Source of the DNA: Drechmeria coniospora
Lineage: Eukaryota; Ascomycota; Sordariomycetes; Hypocreales; Ophiocordycipitaceae
Assembly: GCF_001625195.1 (NCBI RefSeq)
Contig: NC_054390.1
Location: forward strand, 3,682,027 to 3,746,026
DNA length: 64,000 nucleotides
Reading direction: 5' to 3'
In this document: piece after piece, positions 45,268 to 55,566 of the stretch
Numbering within the stretch: position 1 is the stretch's first letter
Layout of the letters: every line of letters starts with the position of its first letter
Position numbers and translations under genes: made by a program
The notes under the pieces: model-generated
What the model saw: the letters and a program-made list of their open reading frames with translations, nothing else
What the model was told of the DNA's origin: nothing
Database searches by the model: none

Positions 45268-46341
45268 TCACCCTCGAGTGCTCGCCAGGCTTCCTTCCCG
45301 ATGCTCGAGCTGGCCTGTTCCGAAGGCCCTACTCAGCTCGCACTTGCCGATCTTCTTTCCGCCAGCTTTGCATTCGTGGCATACTTTCCCATGCTGGACG
45401 AGGAGGACATGCAACGGGTACTTTTCCTCGTCGGGCACGACGGCGTCGAGGTGCGCCTGTGTTGCTTCACGCGTGGCTGCAGCGGGTCGCCAGCCGAGCA
45501 AGCCGGCGATGCGATGGACGTGCGTGTCGACGGCGAAGCTCGGCCTCTGGAGGCAGAAAAGCAGCACGCAGCTGGCTGTCTTGGGCCCGACGCCTTGAAA
45601 CGAGAGCATCTCGCGCATGGCGTCTTCGTCCGACGCCCGAAACAAATGATCGAGCGAGTAGACGCCGTGGCGGACCTTGACTTCTTGGAGGATGCCGATG
45701 ATGACCTTGGATTTGATGACGCTGAGGCCGCCCGAGTGGATGGCCCGCTGCAGCTTGGGCTGACCACCAGCCACGATGGCCTCCCACTTGTCGCTGCCGC
45801 CATACACGGCATCCATGCTCTGCTTCGCTCGGGAGCTGTTCTTGTCGCTCGTATTCTGCGACAGAATAGTGCGGATGAGGGCATCAAGCACCGACGGCGA
45901 AGCACCGCAGCCGGCTGTGACGGTGGACGCAATCACCTTGTCCGGCCTAGGACGATCGCCGTGAAGTGCGGCAAGGATGCGGTGGGCAACGACACACTCG
46001 TCCGACGTAGGACGGGTGAAATCTGGAAATGGGGACCGGCGACCGTTGGCCAAGAACGACTTTGGCTTTCTCGTGCCGAGAGTGGACGGTTTGCTGTCGA
46101 GCACGCTACCGTGAGCCGACCCATCGTCGACAATGGTATCCGGCGGCTCCGTCTTGATCTTCCCGGTCTCTGGTTTAGGGGGGATCGCAGGACTAGAGAT
46201 TTGTTTCACAATGCTTCCTCTTGGAAAAGTACTCGGCTGGACTTCTGCCAGAGTCTCTCCCACGGCAACCATGACAGGGTCCCGACCTCGGTGGCGAGCG
46301 CTGCGGCGAAGAGGCTGATGCATCGTAGCCCCGACAGGCAT
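45268..46341 (-). CDS. HhH-GPD DNA glycosylase (endonuclease III-like)
   Basis: Single-exon protein of 357 aa. After a basic, disordered N-terminus of about 110 residues comes the HhH-GPD core: VLDALIRTILSQNTSDKNSS (151-170), GGLSVIKSKVIIGILQEV, the hairpin MLSFQGVGPKTASCVLLF with Lys254, and FAVDTHVHRIAGLLGW with Asp272. Lys plus Asp is the endonuclease III pattern, suggesting a bifunctional base-excision glycosylase/AP lyase acting in the nucleus (inference). The C-terminal 4Fe-4S motif of endonuclease III (C-x6-C-x2-C-x5-C) is incomplete: only Cys321, Cys324 and Cys334 are present, with different spacing. Substrate specificity cannot be told from sequence. Another ATG six codons in could be the start. 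Confidence 0.82.
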   Translation of the reverse strand: MPVGATMHQPLRRSARHRGRDPVMVAVGETLAEVQPSTFPRGSIVKQISSPAIPPKPETGKIKTEPPDTIVDDGSAHGSVLDSKPSTLGTRKPKSFLANGRRSPFPDFTRPTSDECVVAHRILAALHGDRPRPDKVIASTVTAGCGASPSVLDALIRTILSQNTSDKNSSRAKQSMDAVYGGSDKWEAIVAGGQPKLQRAIHSGGLSVIKSKVIIGILQEVKVRHGVYSLDHLFRASDEDAMREMLSFQGVGPKTASCVLLFCLQRPSFAVDTHVHRIAGLLGWRPAAATREATQAHLDAVVPDEEKYPLHVLLVQHGKVCHECKAGGKKIGKCELSRAFGTGQLEHREGSLASTRG

Positions 46342-46782
46342 GTCTATTATTGAGCTCGAGGCTATTCACCAGGTCAGATGTAAAAGTCGACGTCTCAATT
46401 TATGCTGACGATATGCTGACGATTTTCGCGGACTATTCCGTCATGAGGCAAATCCCATGATGAGGTGGATGATGGGTGATGTAGGACGCTGAGTATCGAT
46501 TGGCTAGGTGATGACGTTGGTAGTAAGCCACAGCTCCTTAGCATCGCTACCTCCTTTTATGACGCCAGGTACCACCGTAAGCAGGTCTTGTCATTCCTCG
46601 TACCATCAAAAACCCAGACTCTTGCTGCTGAATAGAAGAAGTCCTGTTGTTGCATATTTCACGCGGATACCCTAGTATTTTACGACGCTACATCCCTAAC
46701 CGCCTTGCCCATCTCAAGAACCGCACCTCCGTGGAAGTTGCTTCCGTTCGTTGAGGTTCCATCACCTAAGTGTTATGCTTCG
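46342..46782. other. Intergenic region
   Basis: Between the glycosylase start and the permease stop. A short direct repeat (ATATGCTGACGAT) lies near 46400. No gene seen. Confidence 0.4.
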
Positions 46783-48590
46783 TCAATACGTATATCGAAA
46801 CCCAGGAGTGCACTCGTCATGCTGTAAACAGTGAGCCATTGCATCTGCATGGATGTCCATCCACCCGAGGACACTCCACTCACCTCGTGCGACTCCAACA
46901 GTTTTCCTTTCTCTGCTTGCTTGTTCTGGCAGTAAAAGTCTAGGTCACACAGCAAAACGAGCATGATGGTCAGAATGGAACAGGCTATGCAAGCATACAT
47001 GCCCGGCTTGTAGCCTGTGACCTTGTCCTCTCCTCGGAAGACCAGGCTGCCCGCAATGCCGCCGATACCGCCGAAGCCGACCAGGGTCGCACTGCAGAAT
47101 GCGCGTTTCCACTGCCCTCGCACGTTGTTGGCCTGGAACGACATTGTTGCCGGTACGTTGCTGTTGGCGCCGGCGGTGAAGAGGAAGACGCCCAAGTAGC
47201 GGATCGACGGGCTCGCATGCCATCCCATGACTGGCAGGCCGATGAGGCAAAGCAGCATGTTCAACAGTATGATGGGGCCTCGTACCCGGTACTTGTCGCC
47301 CCAGTAGCCTTCGAGGAACATGATGATGCCGGCAAAGGCACAGGGGGGCGCCACAAGGCACTGCGCCGCGCCAACGCTGAAGCCCATGTTCTCGACCAGG
47401 AGGATGGGCAAGGTGTACGAGAGCGCATACGCCATGGTGGTCGTGTTGAAGAAGATGACGGCATAGGCCCATACTTTCCAGTCAGCACCTGCACCAAGAA
47501 AGTGACGGAGATGAAACGGCGACGGTTGCGTGTCTCCTCGGTCCTTCTGGATGCGGTCGATGACCCATCGGCGCTCGTCGACGCTCAGGAAGCGCCAGGT
47601 TTTCCTCTTGGAATCAGGAAAGTCGACGAGAATCCAGTAGCAACCGATGGCGAGCAAGCAGGTGAGAACACCTTCGACGATGAAGATCCAGCGCCAGCCC
47701 GCAAGATGCCCCCTGCCGCCGAGTTGCATGAGCTGTCCAGCGATTACGTCCGTTAGCGGACATGATCATGGAAGAGGGGGGGGGGGCATGAGGTGGGTAG
47801 GCACTTGCACCGTAGGCGAGGATTCCAGTGAGCGCCGATGCGACGCTGCCGAGCAGGTAGAAGAGCGAGTATCGTTTGCCGACCTCGTCTGTCGTCATGC
47901 CATCACGTCAGCACACCAACTCTACATGAGGGACATGTCTCGCTTACATCGTGTGTACCAGGTGCTGAGGAGGTAAACGCAGCTCGGGAAAAAGCCAGCC
48001 TCGAGGAATCCGAGAAGGACGCGGAGCCCGGCGAGCTGGCCAAAATTGACGACGAAGCCCATGCCAACCGTCACGGCTCCCCACAGCAGGGTGATGGATG
48101 CGAGATGCAGACGGGCACCGATACGGCGGACGAGGACGGTGGAGGGGGGTTGGAAGATGATGTAAGGGATGAAGAAGAGGAGATTGGCCGTGTTCTATCC
48201 ACGAGGAGCCATGTTCGTCAGCGAGGTGGCCGCGGCGGGTTTCCCTCCAGGTGACCGCGGCTGGCGTCCGAACAAACTAACGTATTTGACTCCTTCGAGC
48301 CGCAGTTCGGTGCCCATGCCAGCGATGTTGGCCGCGCTCATGTTGGCGCGGTCCATGAGACTGACGCAGTACATGGCGCCGACGGTGACGACGAGCCGAC
48401 GGTCGATGCGTCGGACGATGCTGCGCTGCTGCTCTGGCGTCGGAGCAAACTGAACCGTACTCTCCATTTGATTCTCCAACTCATCGTCGGATCGCCGTTG
48501 ATGCTCGAGCACTGAAGCCGGCTCCTTGCAGATGGCACCACCATCGGCCCGCCGTCCGTCCTCGACATCTTCCAGGAGGGCTCGTTGCAT
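46783..48590 (-). CDS. MFS permease, Dal5 (allantoate/anion:cation symporter) family
   Basis: Model: exons 48590-48282, 48194-47948, 47888-47809, 47732-46884, 46821-46783; 507 aa. Joined segments read VVTVGAMYCVSLMDRANMSA, GVKY to NTANLLFFIPYIIFQPPS, FLEAGFFPSCVYLLSTWYTR to YEVGKRYSLFYLLGS, ILAYG to LMQLGGRGHLAGWRWIFIVE, and a tail ending PGFRYTY, typical of the family. About 12 helices are expected. Known substrates of relatives include allantoate, nicotinate, pantothenate and other organic anions; the substrate here is not predictable. The third intron (47808-47733) appears to be GC..AG with donor GCAAGT, because only that junction keeps the frame. The start is uncertain: MESTVQFAPTPEQQ at 48467 is an alternative. 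Confidence 0.82.
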
Positions 48591-49566
48591 GAAGGGCTGT
48601 CTGCGAGAGTTTTGGAAAGAATATCAAGGGGCATGCCGAGAGTGAGAGCGTTGTGGCGAACGATGTCTTGCAAGAAAGAGTCGAGTTCCGGAAAGGAGAG
48701 AAGGTTGTGGGCGGAACATGTCTCAACCATGCCCTTCCCCTCCTCTACCCAAAGGTATAGCTGATCCGGCACGGATAGAGGGCCATGGGCCTCGTATTTG
48801 GCATGATAGCCTAGGCCCCCTCCCGTCATGGCAGGTTACGAGGGTTGAAGCGGGCCCCCTGGTGATGGTGCCGTCGAAGGGCTACCATGATCAACGCTTT
48901 GCAAGGAAAGTTGAGATTCGAGGTGCCGGAGTATGAATAGCACATGATAGATGGCTCGAAGCTGCCACGGTTTGCAAGGTTTTTGATGCACATCTGTTCG
49001 CCCATCGGTTTGTCGTGCCCACAGCGGTGGACGGGAACGGATGCGAGGTCTGTTGGGATGGATATCCATCATCGCCATCGATCATGTTGGGTATTGCTTA
49101 CTTGGGCTGATACTTCCGGGAACATTTTGTCTTTCTCTTTTCGCCGCGCGCTGCGACTTGAAATTCTGCTTTGAACTCTGCTCGCGCTCGTAGATGTAGA
49201 TTTGCAGGTGAGCACACCGATGGCATTAGTACGTCAAGTACGGAGTATGTTGGTGGGTTCTACCCGCAGACGGCACGCTGCGGCTACAGGGGTACCTAGT
49301 CGTGGTGCTGGCGAACTGCTCAGATGGCAGATGAGGTTGGAGGTCAGTCAATCGCCGTTATAATATTGGAAGTGGCCCTCCGATCCAGCGGGACAACAGG
49401 GGGGGCCGACAGCGCTTGTTCAACTACACCGAACATACAGTACTTGTATCACAAATACACCTACTTCGTATTACAAGCATTACTCCGTACACCTACTTCG
49501 TATTACAAGTAGGTGGTTTGCGTCAATATTACAAGCACATGTACATCTAAGGCGCATGGTTTGTCA
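48591..49566. other. Intergenic region with GTAC island
   Basis: No gene seen. A GTAC/ACTCCGTA cluster lies at about 49225-49545. An 18-bp sequence at 49299-49316 (GTCGTGGTGCTGGCGAAC) recurs with one change at 51009-51026. Confidence 0.45.
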
Positions 49567-49683
49567 TGTCACGGCCATGGGTCACGTATTACCACCTTGA
49601 CACGTGACAACGAGGCTCAGATAGATCTCGTTGGCTGCGGACGGAATGGGACATCATGACCCTCACATCCAACAATCGTGACA
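49567..49683. repeat. Left LTR-like repeat
   Basis: About 117 bp, TGTCACG...CGTGACA, related to 50753-50878. Confidence 0.55.
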
Positions 49684-50752
49684 GTTGGTAGCAAGTGCAC
49701 GTTGCGAAAAAGCAACATCAGAATCATCGAAAACATCAAAATTCGCCTCTACAAGCCATGAAATGATGCGAGAGGCGCCAGCAAACCAGCAAAACAACCA
49801 ATTAGACATATATTGACAGAACGCCAACGATCCCTTCACGGAGAACAAGACAAATCTTCTCCATTAAGACAACTGCTTTATCGTTACTGTTAGCTAACGC
49901 CCGAAGATGTATAGTTTTGGACCGATACGAGGCAGAGTATCCAAAGACGATGGCTATTTTTGACAACGAGATCCCAGTTTCACTGATGGAGTGCAGATAC
50001 GAATGAATTCAAACAATTCCTGGATGAGTAGCAGAAAGACAAAAACGAGGACGCATTAACGCCATAGATACGAACAGCCTACCAATAACTTGGGCTTGCA
50101 AACCATACCGCAAGGACTGGTTGCATTTAATACAAAACTCGGAACTGCAAGGCCTCCCGATAACATATCCTCAAGCACAGACAACCAACGTTATCAGAAG
50201 AGAATCACATAGCACACCAACCTCAAGCACTCATAGATTAGTAGACAAAAATAATCACAGGGAGGTCACCAGGAGAAAAGAGGAGCAAGTCGAGAATGAT
50301 TTTTTTTAAAAAAAACCCGTACTATACCCGCTAATAGAATACAGTTCCATATACTAAACTTGAATCGAGATACACAATGCATTGCCACTATTCGCTCGGA
50401 GTTAGACAGACAAGACCAGACTACAATTATTGATAACTTGAATTGCATCAGGATAACGGAGACAAATTTTCGGCCGTCGAATCACTTACTCGGCAGAAAA
50501 GTCTACTCCAACAACACAACCCCAATTAAGGGGCAGCTAGCAATCCTACCATACAGCAAACGCAACCCAAGACGGTACCAATAAGTAGTATACACTGGAA
50601 GGAATTTCCGAGCAAGAATAAACAGACAAAATAATGACGATAGGAGCATGGCGATGAACAAGCAGATTGACAACGATAGGGGCATAGAGACAAAGATATT
50701 ACAAGACATGTTAACAACAACGTTGATAGTAATACAACAAGGTGGGGCCGCC

Positions 50753-50878
50753 AGTTACGGCTACGGGTTATTAATACGTAAGTATTGTACGTGGATACGT
50801 AACGAGACACAGATCTGGTTGGCTGCGGGCAATAGTCAGCATGGCCCTTCATGACCCTCACACCCAGCAATCGCAACA
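50753..50878. repeat. Right LTR-like repeat
   Basis: About 126 bp, AGTTACG...CGCAACA, same orientation and block order as 49567-49683; it is slightly longer because of an insertion around AATAGTCAGCATGGCCCT. Confidence 0.55.
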
Positions 50879-51300
50879 CCCTTTCTCTCCTTTTGCGGAA
50901 GCACAACTCCATACAATTATACTCACGTATATAAATATCTAGACGGAAGTGGCTATAGCTCTACTTGATCGATTGAAAAAAAACCTGCCGGGGATCCGAG
51001 CCCATGATGTCGTGGTGATGGCGAACCTTGTCTAACAGTCCTCCGTCCTTCCTTTACTCCCTCCCCTCCCTAGGCAATTCATAAACGAGGCGAAACGGGG
51101 TAACAAGCGACCACAGCCGTGAATGCAATCAACGCCGCAAGCAGCGAACCCGGCAGTACGCCTGCCCAAGTGCCAAATCGAAAATCACCGCTCGCTACCG
51201 ACACCATCTACCGACCCCGGTGCCGACACTCTGCCCCGACACGACAGCCACTGCCGACAGGCACCCAGGCGGTGCGCTCGTGCCCAGGGCCAGACACTCA
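50879..51300. other. Intergenic region
   Basis: Between the LTR-like relic and the acyltransferase stop codon. Pyrimidine-rich run near 51040-51075. No gene seen. Confidence 0.4.
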
Positions 51301-52783
51301 CTACGGCTTCGAGACTTTGGCGACGGCCGTCGCGAGCTTCCTCATGCTGTTCCAGAGCAATCCGCAAATGCCGACGACGGTGAAGACCTGCAAGATCTCC
51401 CACGGATACTTGGTGCGCACCGTCGTTTCGATGAATGGCTGCTTGGCGCCGGCCATGGCCGGGAAGCGTTCCGTCGTGAGGTATTTCTCCATCAGCTGGT
51501 CCTTCTTGTACCACTCCTCCCGCAGCCAGGCGTCAAACTTCTTCTGGTCGTCGAGCGGGATGTCGGCCATGCGGAAACGTCGCCAGTAAAAGTTGACCGA
51601 TTTCGGCGGTCGACCCTGGAAGTAGGTGCTGGCAAGGCCGAAGATCTCTTCGCCGTACTTGCCTCGACTGCGGCGCTCGTCAGCATCGTTTCATGCGGCC
51701 ACGGGTCGGACCGTCATCCCATCGGCCGCCACTTACGGGATACCCTCGTAGGCGACGGTGCAGTCGTAGAGGTATTCGACGGTGCCCTTGAGCTCGTTGA
51801 GACAGAAGAAGATGCCCGTGCTGCGCGGGAGCATGACATGCTCGACATCCTTGATGCCGTTCTTCTCCGCCCACTGGGCCGACTTCTTCCGCCCGTTGGA
51901 CGACAGGTTCGTCCCCTCCGGGAACAGGAGCAGCCACATCGGGCTCATGTACGGCTTCCCCTTCGGATCCGTCATCTTCTGGCTCAGTTTTCGGATGCGG
52001 TGGGCCAGCCGGGGTTGATCCGTCGCCATCTTCCTCGACATGAAGATGAATCCGTAAAACATCATGCCCATGCCGATGAGAGGGATGAAGCGGAGAGACT
52101 CCTTGAGGATGATGTACAGGTGGCCGTCCATGCCGGGGCGGTTGACGTATCCGATCCACCAGAGATACAGCCAATCCGTGTAAATCTGCCGACGAGGTCG
52201 TGTCGCGTCAGCAAGGCTCCCTCCCTCACGGCGCGGCCGTCAGCGGCACACTCGTCGACCTGCCTACCTGGTGGTTGGCGATCAAAACCATGCGCTCGGG
52301 AAATGAAAACTGGACGCCGCCGTCGGCCGTCGCCTTGATCTGGTCGGCGACGGACTCGTCGCCGCTGATGCGAATCGTCGTCGGGCCCCATATCTGCGTC
52401 ATGACGATCATGGTCAAGGCGAAGGACCGTTTCGTCATGGCCATGTAGGCGTAGTACCATTCGCGGTTGACAAAGTACAGCGGCGCGCCGACGAGTTGCG
52501 TTATGGCGATCCTGCGGCCGGGGGTTAGCCGTCAACGGCCCAGGCCAGCCACGACGAGGACGCGGCTCGGGCGGAGAGAAGGGACCGACATGACGCAGCA
52601 AAACGCAAAGTAGGCTGCAAAGGCGAGGCCTCGCAGAAACTGGGTGAGGCGACCATGGGGCATTCGTCCAGACGGATGAAAGGCTGCGTTGACCTCGGGC
52701 CGCGGCGACTTCCCATCGCTCGGCGCCGCCTTGGACTCTGGCCGTGGCATGCTTGCTTTCGTTTCCTCGGAGGAGTCGGCCAT
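51301..52783 (-). CDS. Cst26/Psi1-like lysophospholipid acyltransferase
   Basis: Model: exons 52783-52590, 52511-52268, 52185-51737, 51667-51301; 417 aa. Start at 52783 (MADSSEETKASMPRPES); the frame is open to an ATG at 52909, an alternative. Junctions join AYFAFCCVM to IAITQLVGAPLYFVNREWYY, ANHQ to IYTDWLYLWWIGY, and VAYEGIP to RGKYGEEIFGLASTYFQG. Motif 1 is intact (His145 and Asp150 in NHQIYTDW); motif 3 is FPEGTNLS at 234-241. A hydrophobic helix near 46-62 and one near the C-terminus (EILQVFTVVGICGLLWNSM) suggest an ER membrane protein. Known: yeast Cst26/Psi1 and LCLAT/AGPAT relatives reacylate lyso-phosphatidylinositol or lysophosphatidate. The acceptor here is inference. Confidence 0.87.
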
Positions 52784-54189
52784 GACCCAATCGACGGTGC
52801 TGCTGGTGCTGCTGCTGACGGGGGACGATGGTCGAGGCCGGGGATGGGTCGCTTCGTCGGAATCGAAACGGCTCGACGGCGACTTCGAGCCGAGGGAATG
52901 CCGCAGCACGGGGTTATGACGCTGCGGCGGGGAGCGAGCGAGGCGGGTACGTGTTCTCGCGGCTGATGATGGGAGGGATGGATGATGCCGTCGTTTGGAG
53001 GCGATCAGATCAGGTGGCGGCTAGATGAAGAGTCGTCGTGGACACCTGACCGACTTTCCGTTGCGTGGGAGCAGCGGCGGCGGTGGTGGTGGGAGGGAGG
53101 CCGAGGCTGGCGAGTATAGGCACCGCCTGCTGAGCCGGAGGGCACGCTGGCGCTGTCCTTGTGACGACCAGACGAACGAGGCCCGACATCGTCAACGGGA
53201 ACGACTGCTGCCTGCACCTACTTCATCAGCCCAGCATTCCACATCCAATGAGCGGCGATGCCGCCCCGTGGTCGGCCACTTAGCGGCGACCATCTGGATT
53301 GAAGCAGCTATTAGCTTATTCTCCGTACTTAAACTCCGTAATAGTCATAGGTTCCCACGACGAACGGTACTTGTACATGTACTTATAGGTACATGTACAA
53401 GTCCTCCCACATCTAGCCTGGGCGGGCTCTCCACGCCCCACTGCGCGTTCGAGAGAGATCCGAGTACGGAGTACGGAGTAATAAGTCAGAACACATGTTC
53501 GGAGCACTCCGTACAAGCAGGTATTATTTATTACTTGAGCATTGTAATCCCGAGTTGCGGGTACTCAAGGTACCATAACACAGTTGCAGTAATACAAGCT
53601 TGTACAGTACTTGCTGGAGGAACTCAGCACTCGGAGTGGTAAGTGTGCTCTGTCCTCATGGCCCGTATCCCTTTGTGACATGCCGTACCTGTACATGAAA
53701 GTACAAGCACGCAGTATTGTACAGAGTGCTCAGTACGGAGTACTTGATGAGTACTTGTATACTGTATTGTGCAGGGACGACGTCAGTGTACGTTGTAAGT
53801 ATTACTCCGTACTTGCAAATACTGTAATTGCTGTTCCGTAATTGCTGTACCGTAATTGCTGTACCGTAGTAATACTTGTACTGGACGGAGTAAGTAAGTA
53901 ATAATACTTCATGATTTTAAAGTACTTCGGCCCCTACCAGACCAGTCAGTGATCCCCCGCACTCGAAGCGGCAGGCGGTCAGCCTCGCTGCATCGGAAGC
54001 TCTGAGCTGCATCGCTTCCTGCTGCGGCGACGCGCAACGGACCGACAGCGACAGCCATCGCTCGCCCCGTCATCACCAACCCTCGTCACGCTCCTTCACC
54101 ACCCGTCACCCCTCGCCCCCGGCGTTGCACCCTCGGCTCTCCGCTCCATCCAGGCATCATGCCGGTCATCGCGGAATCGAGTCGCTAGC
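52784..54189. other. Divergent promoter region with GTAC island
   Basis: Separates the acyltransferase (-) from the NAD kinase (+). GTAC, TACTCCGTA, ACGGAGTA and a triplicated TGTACCGTAATTGC-like unit (about 53825-53870) cluster at about 53315-53930. No supported gene. Confidence 0.55.
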
Positions 54190-55566
54190 ATGTCAACACG
54201 CGCCCTCGCCGCGAGTTCGCTCGTCGTGCCTCGCCTGCTGCGCACCGAATGCGGCTCGTCGGCCTCGCCCCAGTCGCTTCGCTTCTTTTCCACATCTTCC
54301 TCTCGTCACCTGGCCGAGATTCGAAGCGTCGCGACTCTCCCGAAGCGGACGGTGCCGAGGTACCTGCAGAGCACGAAGCCGGGCTCCTCGCTGCTCTCGC
54401 TCCGGTGGCCTCGACCGCCGCGAAACCTGCTCCTCGTCCAGAAGCTCTACTCGGCCGAGGTCAGCCAGTCCGTCGTGCGCTTCGCCAAATACGTTCGGAG
54501 CGAATATCCCGAAGTCAACTTCGTCGTCGAGCCGCGCACGTCTTCCTCCATACAAGAGCAGCTCGGCTTCCCCATCCACGTGCCCGACGGCGGATCGAAC
54601 ATGGCCGACAAGATCGACGTCATCGCAACCTTTGGCGGCGATGGGACCGTCCTGCGAGCGGCCAGCCTCTTCAAGCTGCACGGATCCGTCCCCCCCATCC
54701 TCTCCTTCAGCATGGGAACCCTCGGCTTCCTCGGCGAGTGGGATTTCCGCGAGCACAAGAAGGCCTGGAGGGAGATGTACATGAGTGGAAGCGACGTGGC
54801 CGTCCAAGACGCCGCCGTGCCGCGCGGAGGACGGGACGGCGCCCTCGAGGCGGCGGCCGCGTCGTTTCCCGGTTGGGAGTGCATGAGGGGCAAGAGCCTG
54901 GGCGTCCGTCGCGCCTCCAAGATCCTCCTCCGTCACCGCATTAAAGCCGACATTTTTGACGGCGCCGGCACCAACGTCAACCACCACGTCGCCGAGTCGC
55001 AGCCGGAGCTGGCCGGCACCGAGGAACCATCGCCGTCGCTGCGTGCCATCAACGAAATCTCGGTCCACCGGGGGTCGCACCCGCATCTGGCCGTCATCGA
55101 CGTCTACCAGAACGGCCACTTCTTGACGGAAACGACGGCCGACGGCATCCTGGTGAGCACGCCGACGGGGTCGACGGCGTACAGCCTGAGCGCCGGGGGG
55201 CCCATCGTTCACCCGCTCGTCAAGTCGCTGCTCATCACGTCCATCAGCCCCTGCAGCCTGAGCTTTCGTTCCCTCGTCCTGCCGCTCGACACCAAGGTGT
55301 GCCTGCGGATGAGCGCCAAGAACCGAGGGCGCGAGCTCGACCTCAGCATCGACGGCAAGCGATGCTTGGGCGTGTCCCCGGGCACGGAAATTCGCATCGA
55401 GGGCGAGTTTGTCGGCCGCGCAGGCCCCGGCGAGGAATGGCACGGCGGCGTTCCGTGCGTGATCAAGGCCGAGGACGATGATCCTTGGGTCGGAGGCCTC
55501 AACGGCTTGCTCAAGTTCAACCACCCCTTTGGCAGGGAGCCGCACAGCGATGAATTTTCCGACTAG
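54190..55566 (+). CDS. POS5: Mitochondrial NAD(H) kinase, Pos5-like
   Basis: Single-exon protein of 458 aa. The N-terminus (STRALAASSLVVPRLLRTE, then SLRFFSTSSSRH) is a likely mitochondrial presequence. The NAD-kinase fold is shown by the ATP/metal motif GGDGT at 149-153 in VIATFGGDGTVLRAASLF, then SFSMGTLGFLGEWDF, AINEISVHRGSHPHL, and the C-terminal conserved block DGILVSTPTGSTAYSLSAGG. SFRSLVLPLD and LDLSIDGK follow. Known: Pos5 phosphorylates NADH or NAD+ in the matrix and supplies mitochondrial NADPH for oxidative-stress defence, iron-sulfur cluster and arginine synthesis. A Gly/Ala-rich insertion lies near residues 210-225. Mitochondrial rather than cytosolic identity is inferred from the presequence and similarity. 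A long antisense frame is a codon-bias shadow. Confidence 0.92.
   Translation: MSTRALAASSLVVPRLLRTECGSSASPQSLRFFSTSSSRHLAEIRSVATLPKRTVPRYLQSTKPGSSLLSLRWPRPPRNLLLVQKLYSAEVSQSVVRFAKYVRSEYPEVNFVVEPRTSSSIQEQLGFPIHVPDGGSNMADKIDVIATFGGDGTVLRAASLFKLHGSVPPILSFSMGTLGFLGEWDFREHKKAWREMYMSGSDVAVQDAAVPRGGRDGALEAAAASFPGWECMRGKSLGVRRASKILLRHRIKADIFDGAGTNVNHHVAESQPELAGTEEPSPSLRAINEISVHRGSHPHLAVIDVYQNGHFLTETTADGILVSTPTGSTAYSLSAGGPIVHPLVKSLLITSISPCSLSFRSLVLPLDTKVCLRMSAKNRGRELDLSIDGKRCLGVSPGTEIRIEGEFVGRAGPGEEWHGGVPCVIKAEDDDPWVGGLNGLLKFNHPFGREPHSDEFSD

Larger units (their letters stand above)
49567..50878. mobile_element. Miniature LTR-like retroelement relic
   Basis: Two related direct repeats bound an AT-rich interval. 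The left one (about 49567-49683) begins TGTCACG and ends CGTGACA, a perfect 7-bp terminal inversion. The right one (about 50753-50878) begins AGTTACGG and ends CGCAACA. They share blocks in order: ACGGC(C/T)A(T/C)GGGT(C/T)A, GATCT(C/G)GTTGGCTGCGG, TCATGACCCTCACA(T/C)CCA(A/G)CAATCG. Directly after the left repeat is GTTGGTAGCAAGTGCAC, placed like a primer-binding site, and before the right repeat AACAAGGTGGGG, placed like a polypurine tract. The interior (about 1.07 kb) is A-rich, full of stops and without recognisable gag or pol, so it is either a non-autonomous TRIM-like element or a heavily mutated, deleted copy. No target-site duplication was seen. Confidence 0.55.

Noticed and set aside
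45208..46353. 381-aa plus-strand frame across the DNA glycosylase
   Set aside because: No domain; the minus strand has the HhH-GPD core.
50990..51030. Possible tRNA on the minus strand followed by a T-run
   Set aside because: T-arm-like sequence only; no D-arm, anticodon stem or closing acceptor stem could be built.
54193..55545. 450-aa minus-strand frame across the NAD kinase
   Set aside because: Codon-bias shadow; the plus strand carries GGDGT and the full kinase fold.
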